In this document: positions 31,834 through 32,457 of the stretch, piece by piece | How the letters are laid out: each line of letters starts with the position of its first letter | Numbering within the stretch: the first letter of the stretch is position 1 | From: Micavibrio sp. | Lineage (GTDB): Bacteria > Pseudomonadota > Alphaproteobacteria > Micavibrionales > Micavibrionaceae | Assembly (NCBI GenBank): GCA_019634145.1 | Contig: JAHQVU010000038.1 | Location: 1 to 32,457 of the forward strand | Direction of reading: 5' to 3' | DNA: 32,457 bases | Notes under the pieces: model-generated | Databases searched by the model: none | What the model saw: the letters and a program-made list of their open reading frames with translations, nothing else | What the model was told of the DNA's origin: nothing | Position numbers and translations under genes: made by a program

Positions 31834-32409
31834 GTGAGAAATGTTGTTCTTTTTCTTTTGTTTGTTTTTGTAGCGTTTGTGCCTGTTGATGCGTATGCAG
31901 GTTTGCGTGAAAAATTTCATGGGTTATGTCTGGAAAAACGTTACCCCCCTAATGCGGATGCTGCTTTTTGTGGCTGCATGACGGGAAAGCCGTTTGATGA
32001 TTTCATAAATCATCTTCAATATGGTGCAAGCAACAAAAAAAGTGATCAACAGAAGGAAATGTTGGCGACTATTATCAAAGAGCCGGGTATGAGTGAAAGT
32101 CGCGTTGAAAAGCTTTGTAATCTCTATGAAATGCAGTTTGCTCCGGCATCTCCGGCAGCTGCTAAGGCTACGGATGAGATACATAAAACGATTCAAAATT
32201 TAAAAGCTGAATATTCGGGTGGAAGTATCGGGCAAGGCATGATCCAAAGCATGATGGTTCAGGGCTATTGCCGCGTGGCTTATGATGCTAAAAAATTATC
32301 GCAAAAAGCAGGTGCTGTGGATAGTTCGGTTTATGATACCAGCCTGTGTGAAAACCTACCCCCCCCCTCATATTTATCGCAAGACCATGGTATAAATATA
32401 ATGTTTTAA
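31834..32409 (+). CDS. Secreted six-cysteine protein of unknown function
   Basis: It starts at GTG 31834, five bases after the ppdK stop, and is probably co-transcribed. A signal peptide ends at residue 22 (FVFVAFVPVDAYA). The mature part has six cysteines (32, 46, 48, 95, 146 and 172), enough for three disulfides, and sits outside the cytoplasm. Parts read RYPPNADAAFCGCMTGKPF, SRVEKLCNLYEMQF and MVQGYCRVAYDAKKL. No family is recognised. Near the end a run of nine C (32359-32367) encodes three prolines, after which SYLSQDHGINIMF overlaps an inverted repeat tied to the transposase start, so the native C-terminus may have been altered. Confidence 0.75.
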   Translation: MRNVVLFLLFVFVAFVPVDAYAGLREKFHGLCLEKRYPPNADAAFCGCMTGKPFDDFINHLQYGASNKKSDQQKEMLATIIKEPGMSESRVEKLCNLYEMQFAPASPAAAKATDEIHKTIQNLKAEYSGGSIGQGMIQSMMVQGYCRVAYDAKKLSQKAGAVDSSVYDTSLCENLPPPSYLSQDHGINIMF

Positions 32410-32425
32410 ACTCTTTAAATATGAG
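32367..32425. repeat. Inverted repeat flanking the start of the transposase gene
   Basis: CTCATATTTA (32367-32376) and TAAATATGAG (32416-32425) are exact reverse complements separated by 39 bases; with one more base each side the match is 11. The right arm overlaps the ribosome site (GAGG) of the transposase frame, so in a long transcript the hairpin could hide it, as seen in several insertion sequences. It may alternatively be a terminator remnant for the ppdK unit. Confidence 0.45.
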
Positions 32426-32431
32426 GAATAA

Positions 32432-32457
32432 ATGAAGCGTTATATTGAGGGAGAAGA
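32432..32457 (+). CDS. Start of an IS1182-type transposase (3' end outside window)
   Basis: Only eight codons are visible: MKRYIEGE. This is the characteristic beginning of many IS1182-family DDE transposases (MKR-F/Y-IEGED). GAGGAATAA provides a ribosome site just before the ATG. The preceding inverted repeat and A+T-rich lead-in suit an insertion-sequence left end. With so few residues the call is tentative, but the match is specific enough to report. Confidence 0.5.

Noticed and set aside
1-32457. CRISPR arrays, tRNA, rRNA or riboswitches
   Set aside because: No regularly spaced repeats, tRNA cloverleaf or rRNA-like segments were recognised by eye in any intergenic stretch; subtle small RNAs cannot be excluded without a covariance-model scan.

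Overview
The window looks like chromosomal DNA of an alphaproteobacterium, moderate in G+C. The signs are the gene order grpE-dnaK-J domain-dnaJ-dapB with nth close by, the rph-rdgB-hemW series, a bactofilin, HemW with the alphaproteobacterial wording FDLIYARP, a SUV3/Mgps-type helicase C-terminal domain, and a TTGAC/GCTAAACC promoter of the Caulobacter type. An IcmD/DotP-like protein and small secreted proteins of unknown function would suit a Rhodospirillales or Micavibrio-like lineage. That placement is inference; there is no rRNA or tRNA gene here to test it.

Layout. 1-742 is the 3' end of uvrB. 764-4017 is accessory: an A+T-rich three-helix membrane protein followed by two overlapping microproteins with matching polyproline cores, then on the minus strand a small lipoprotein, a GNAT acetyltransferase, a MarR-like regulator with a palindromic leader, and a pentapeptide-repeat protein. 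uvrC follows (4206-6056). 6159-8475 (minus) holds a secreted or anchored protein, a bactofilin and endonuclease III. 8929-15296 (minus) is the chaperone and dapB block. In it dnaK is interrupted by one in-frame TAA, and neither hrcA nor a CIRCE element is visible. 15486-18551 (plus) carries rph, rdgB, a strongly promoted IcmD/DotP-like gene and hemW. 18557-21900 has a large exported protein (minus), a stand-alone helicase C-terminal domain and a Rap1a/Tai-like secreted protein. 21903-25644 (minus) is a close-packed series read as ispB-type prenyl synthase, PAS histidine kinase, single-domain response regulator, ArsP/DUF318 permease. 25755-27013 is an adenine-deaminase-like gene broken by a one-base frameshift in an A run. 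Then come a Gln/Pro-rich secreted protein, a second GNAT, an acidic protein of unknown function, pyruvate phosphate dikinase (ppdK) and a six-cysteine secreted protein. The last 26 bases match the start of an IS1182-type transposase.

How the parts fit. UvrB/UvrC, Nth and RdgB give excision repair, base-excision repair and nucleotide-pool cleaning. GrpE, DnaK and DnaJ form one chaperone cycle, with a small J-domain protein as a likely extra co-chaperone. Intergenic DNA contains at least two palindromic repeat families. The two gene disruptions (dnaK stop, deaminase frameshift) may be sequence errors or real mutations, and should be settled before functional conclusions are drawn.

The most promising unexplained features are the membrane protein plus twin polyproline microproteins, the lone IcmD/DotP-like gene, and the SUV3-like domain without a helicase motor.
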